Assembly (NCBI GenBank): GCA_024230095.1
Contig: JAAERS010000319.1
Span: forward strand, 1 to 36,030
DNA length: 36,030 bases
Origin: Gammaproteobacteria bacterium
Lineage (GTDB): Bacteria > Pseudomonadota > Gammaproteobacteria > Pseudomonadales > Balneatricaceae
Direction: 5' to 3'
Part shown: piece by piece, positions 34,481-36,030 of the stretch
Numbering within the stretch: the stretch's first letter is position 1
How the letters are laid out: every line of letters starts with the position of its first letter
Notes under the pieces: model-generated
The model's input: only the letters and a program-made list of their open reading frames with translations
Databases searched by the model: none
Told to the model about the DNA's origin: nothing
Position numbers and translations under genes: made by a program

Positions 34481-34502
34481 GGCCGGGTGTTTACACCCGG
34501 CC
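34481..34502 (+). terminator. Strong hairpin between binding-protein and LivH genes
   Basis: GGCCGGGTG at 34481-34489 pairs perfectly with CACCCGGCC at 34494-34502 over a 4-base loop. No T-run follows, so it is more likely to stabilise the 3' end of the binding-protein mRNA or slow transcription than to stop it fully. It matches in position the terminator after the binding-protein gene of the first importer. Confidence 0.55.
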
Positions 34503-34518
34503 AAATTTGAGAATTTCT

Positions 34519-35385
34519 ATGGATACCGGATTCTGGATTCTGCAATTTCTGAATGCTTTGCAGTTCTCTTTTCTATTATTTTTGCTGTCGGTAGGCTTGA
34601 CTGTCATTTTCGGGTTGATGCACTTTGTAAACCTTGCTCATGGCGCGCTTTATGCCTTTGGTGCTTATGTTGCTGCCAGTGTTGCCGCCTCTTATGGCTA
34701 TTGGGCAGGCGTATTTGTGGCACCTTTTGCAGTAGCTGTGTTGGGTTTAGTGCTCTATCAGTTTTTGATAAAGCGAATGCGATCATCTGGGCCTATGGCT
34801 CAGGTTTTGGTTACCTTCGGCCTCATGTTTGCCCTTTTGGATTTGACACGAATTATTTGGGGAGATCTGGCTCTGGCCCTTGATGTGCCAGCGTCGCTAT
34901 CGGGCCGTATCAGTATTTTTGGTGTGGAATATCCTCTTTATCGATTCTTTGTGATGATGGTTGGAGCCATAGCTTTAATCATGCTTAATTTGATTTTGGC
35001 GCGCACGCAAATTGGCGCCATGATACGTGCTGGTGTTGATAATGACAAAATGGCTTCGTGTTTAGGAATTAATGTAGAGCGGCTATTTTTTATTGTCTTC
35101 TGTGTGGGTTGCGCTTTAGCCGGTATTGCCGGAGCTGTTGCTGCACCGCTTTTGTCCGTGGTCCCAGAAATGGGATTGGAAATTCTGATTCCTACTCTGA
35201 TTGTGATCGTTATTGGTGGTTTGGGAAGCTTAAAAGGGGCGATTACAGGTTCTTTGATTTATGGTTTTGTACAGACCTTTGGTGCCGTATTTGCGCCACA
35301 ATTTGCCTCGGTAGTAATCTATGTATTGTTGGCACTTATCCTGATTACCAAGCCTAATGGACTATTTCCATCGAGAGGAGGTTAA
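34519..35385 (+). CDS. Branched-chain-type ABC permease (LivH family)
   Basis: A 288-residue inner-membrane permease with about eight hydrophobic helices. LivH marks are LNALQFSFLLFLLSVGLTVI at the start, GLMHFVNLAHGALYAFGAY and the C-terminal VIVIGGLGSLKGAITGSLIYG, the ATPase-contact region. ATG 34519 is chosen with GAGA 6 bases upstream; a TTG at 34507 would add four residues. It ends 4 bases before the LivM gene. With the binding protein it probably imports benzoate or another aromatic acid. Confidence 0.92.
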   Translation: MDTGFWILQFLNALQFSFLLFLLSVGLTVIFGLMHFVNLAHGALYAFGAYVAASVAASYGYWAGVFVAPFAVAVLGLVLYQFLIKRMRSSGPMAQVLVTFGLMFALLDLTRIIWGDLALALDVPASLSGRISIFGVEYPLYRFFVMMVGAIALIMLNLILARTQIGAMIRAGVDNDKMASCLGINVERLFFIVFCVGCALAGIAGAVAAPLLSVVPEMGLEILIPTLIVIVIGGLGSLKGAITGSLIYGFVQTFGAVFAPQFASVVIYVLLALILITKPNGLFPSRGG

Positions 35386-35389
35386 GACG

Positions 35390-36030
35390 ATGTTCTATCA
35401 AACATCGACCCGTACTTTTATGTTGATCACCTTTACGCTGATCTGTATTTATGTCGCCTTTACGGCTGATTATTTTGGCTTAGAGATTTTAACAGAAATA
35501 CTGATTTTGGCGATGATTGCCATGGCCCTGGATATGGTGGCAGGTTTTGGTGGCATGGTCTCCCTTTGCCATGGCGCGCTAGCCGGTGTTGGGGCCTATG
35601 CTTACGCGGTGTGCACAGCAAAGTTGGGGTGGAATGTGCCCCTGTCGATCGTATTGACCTGCTGTTTTACAGGTGTCATTGCTTGGATAATCGGTGCCGT
35701 TTGTTCTAGGACTCACGGAATTTATTTTATTATGGCTACGCTTGCCTTTGGGCAGATGGCCTATTCATTTGTATTTGAATCAGCATACTTGGGTGGTGAT
35801 AACGGTCTTTCTGGGATTCCTCGGCTCGATCTTAGCGCCATAAACATAGATCTGTTTGACTCAAGAAACTTTGCTCTAGTTTGTTTATTTGCCTTGTTTT
35901 GTTGTTATCTCTTTGCCTGGAGAATATTGTCATCAGGCCTTGGTCGCAGCCTTGTTGGTTTGATGTATAGTGAGCAACGCTCACTCGCTATCGGACAGAA
36001 TGTCAGTCGAATCAAAGCCCATGTTTTTGG
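35390..36030 (+). CDS. Branched-chain-type ABC permease (LivM family), cut by window end
   Basis: The first 213 codons of a LivM-type permease, open to the end of the window. AGGAGG at 35376-35381 precedes ATG 35390. The hydrophobic N-terminal helices, then MALDMVAGFGGMVSLCHGAL and the THGIYFIMATLAFGQM block are diagnostic of LivM. Full members have about 310-340 residues, so roughly a third is missing. The two ATPase genes (LivG, LivF types) are expected just outside. Confidence 0.9.
   Translation, partial: MFYQTSTRTFMLITFTLICIYVAFTADYFGLEILTEILILAMIAMALDMVAGFGGMVSLCHGALAGVGAYAYAVCTAKLGWNVPLSIVLTCCFTGVIAWIIGAVCSRTHGIYFIMATLAFGQMAYSFVFESAYLGGDNGLSGIPRLDLSAINIDLFDSRNFALVCLFALFCCYLFAWRILSSGLGRSLVGLMYSEQRSLAIGQNVSRIKAHVF

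Overview
The window looks like chromosomal DNA of a heterotrophic, probably marine, gammaproteobacterium. The grounds are moderate GC, the yfhM-pbpC pair, tightly packed catabolic operons and ABC importers; no marker gene fixes the lineage. Essentially all genes lie on the + strand. No rRNA, tRNA, CRISPR array, transposase or integrase was seen.

Region 1 (about 300-16420) is one long catabolic cluster that I cannot assign to a described pathway. It opens with two LacI-type palindromes in the promoter region. A complete carbohydrate-type ABC importer follows (ATPase, binding protein, two permeases). Then come five SnoaL/NTF2-fold proteins, four of them tandem two-domain forms, giving nine domains in all. 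They are interleaved with a histidinol-dehydrogenase-family enzyme, an SDR, a LacI regulator, a bicupin, a zinc-site MetE-like protein, an alpha/beta hydrolase, an RraA-type aldolase and a hotdog thioesterase. Short gaps and stop/start overlaps suggest one transcription unit, or a few, controlled by the LacI protein. The layout suggests import of a polyol- or sugar-acid-like compound, oxidation, possibly one-carbon or thiol transfer, and aldol cleavage. The substrate is unknown. This is the best candidate for an undescribed system.

Region 2 (about 16420-24610) holds the envelope pair yfhM (alpha-2-macroglobulin with intact CLEQ thioester) and pbpC. The pair is bracketed by two paralogous small proteins and by an intact thioesterase on the left and a decayed copy on the right, giving the order T-D-[yfhM-pbpC]-D'-T'. 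This points to an old duplication or rearrangement.

Region 3 (about 24790-36030) is an aerobic benzoyl-CoA (box) cluster: benzoate-CoA ligase, an alpha/beta hydrolase, boxC, boxB, boxA, the XRE-shikimate-kinase regulator boxR, and a branched-chain-type ABC importer (binding protein, LivH, and LivM cut by the window end). Benzoate would be imported, activated to benzoyl-CoA, epoxidised by BoxAB and ring-cleaved by BoxC. No boxD aldehyde dehydrogenase or importer ATPase is in view. A strong promoter whose elements overlap TGCA-N6-TGCA motifs lies upstream of the ligase, and a second TGCA group lies upstream of boxC. Both fit BoxR control by benzoyl-CoA.
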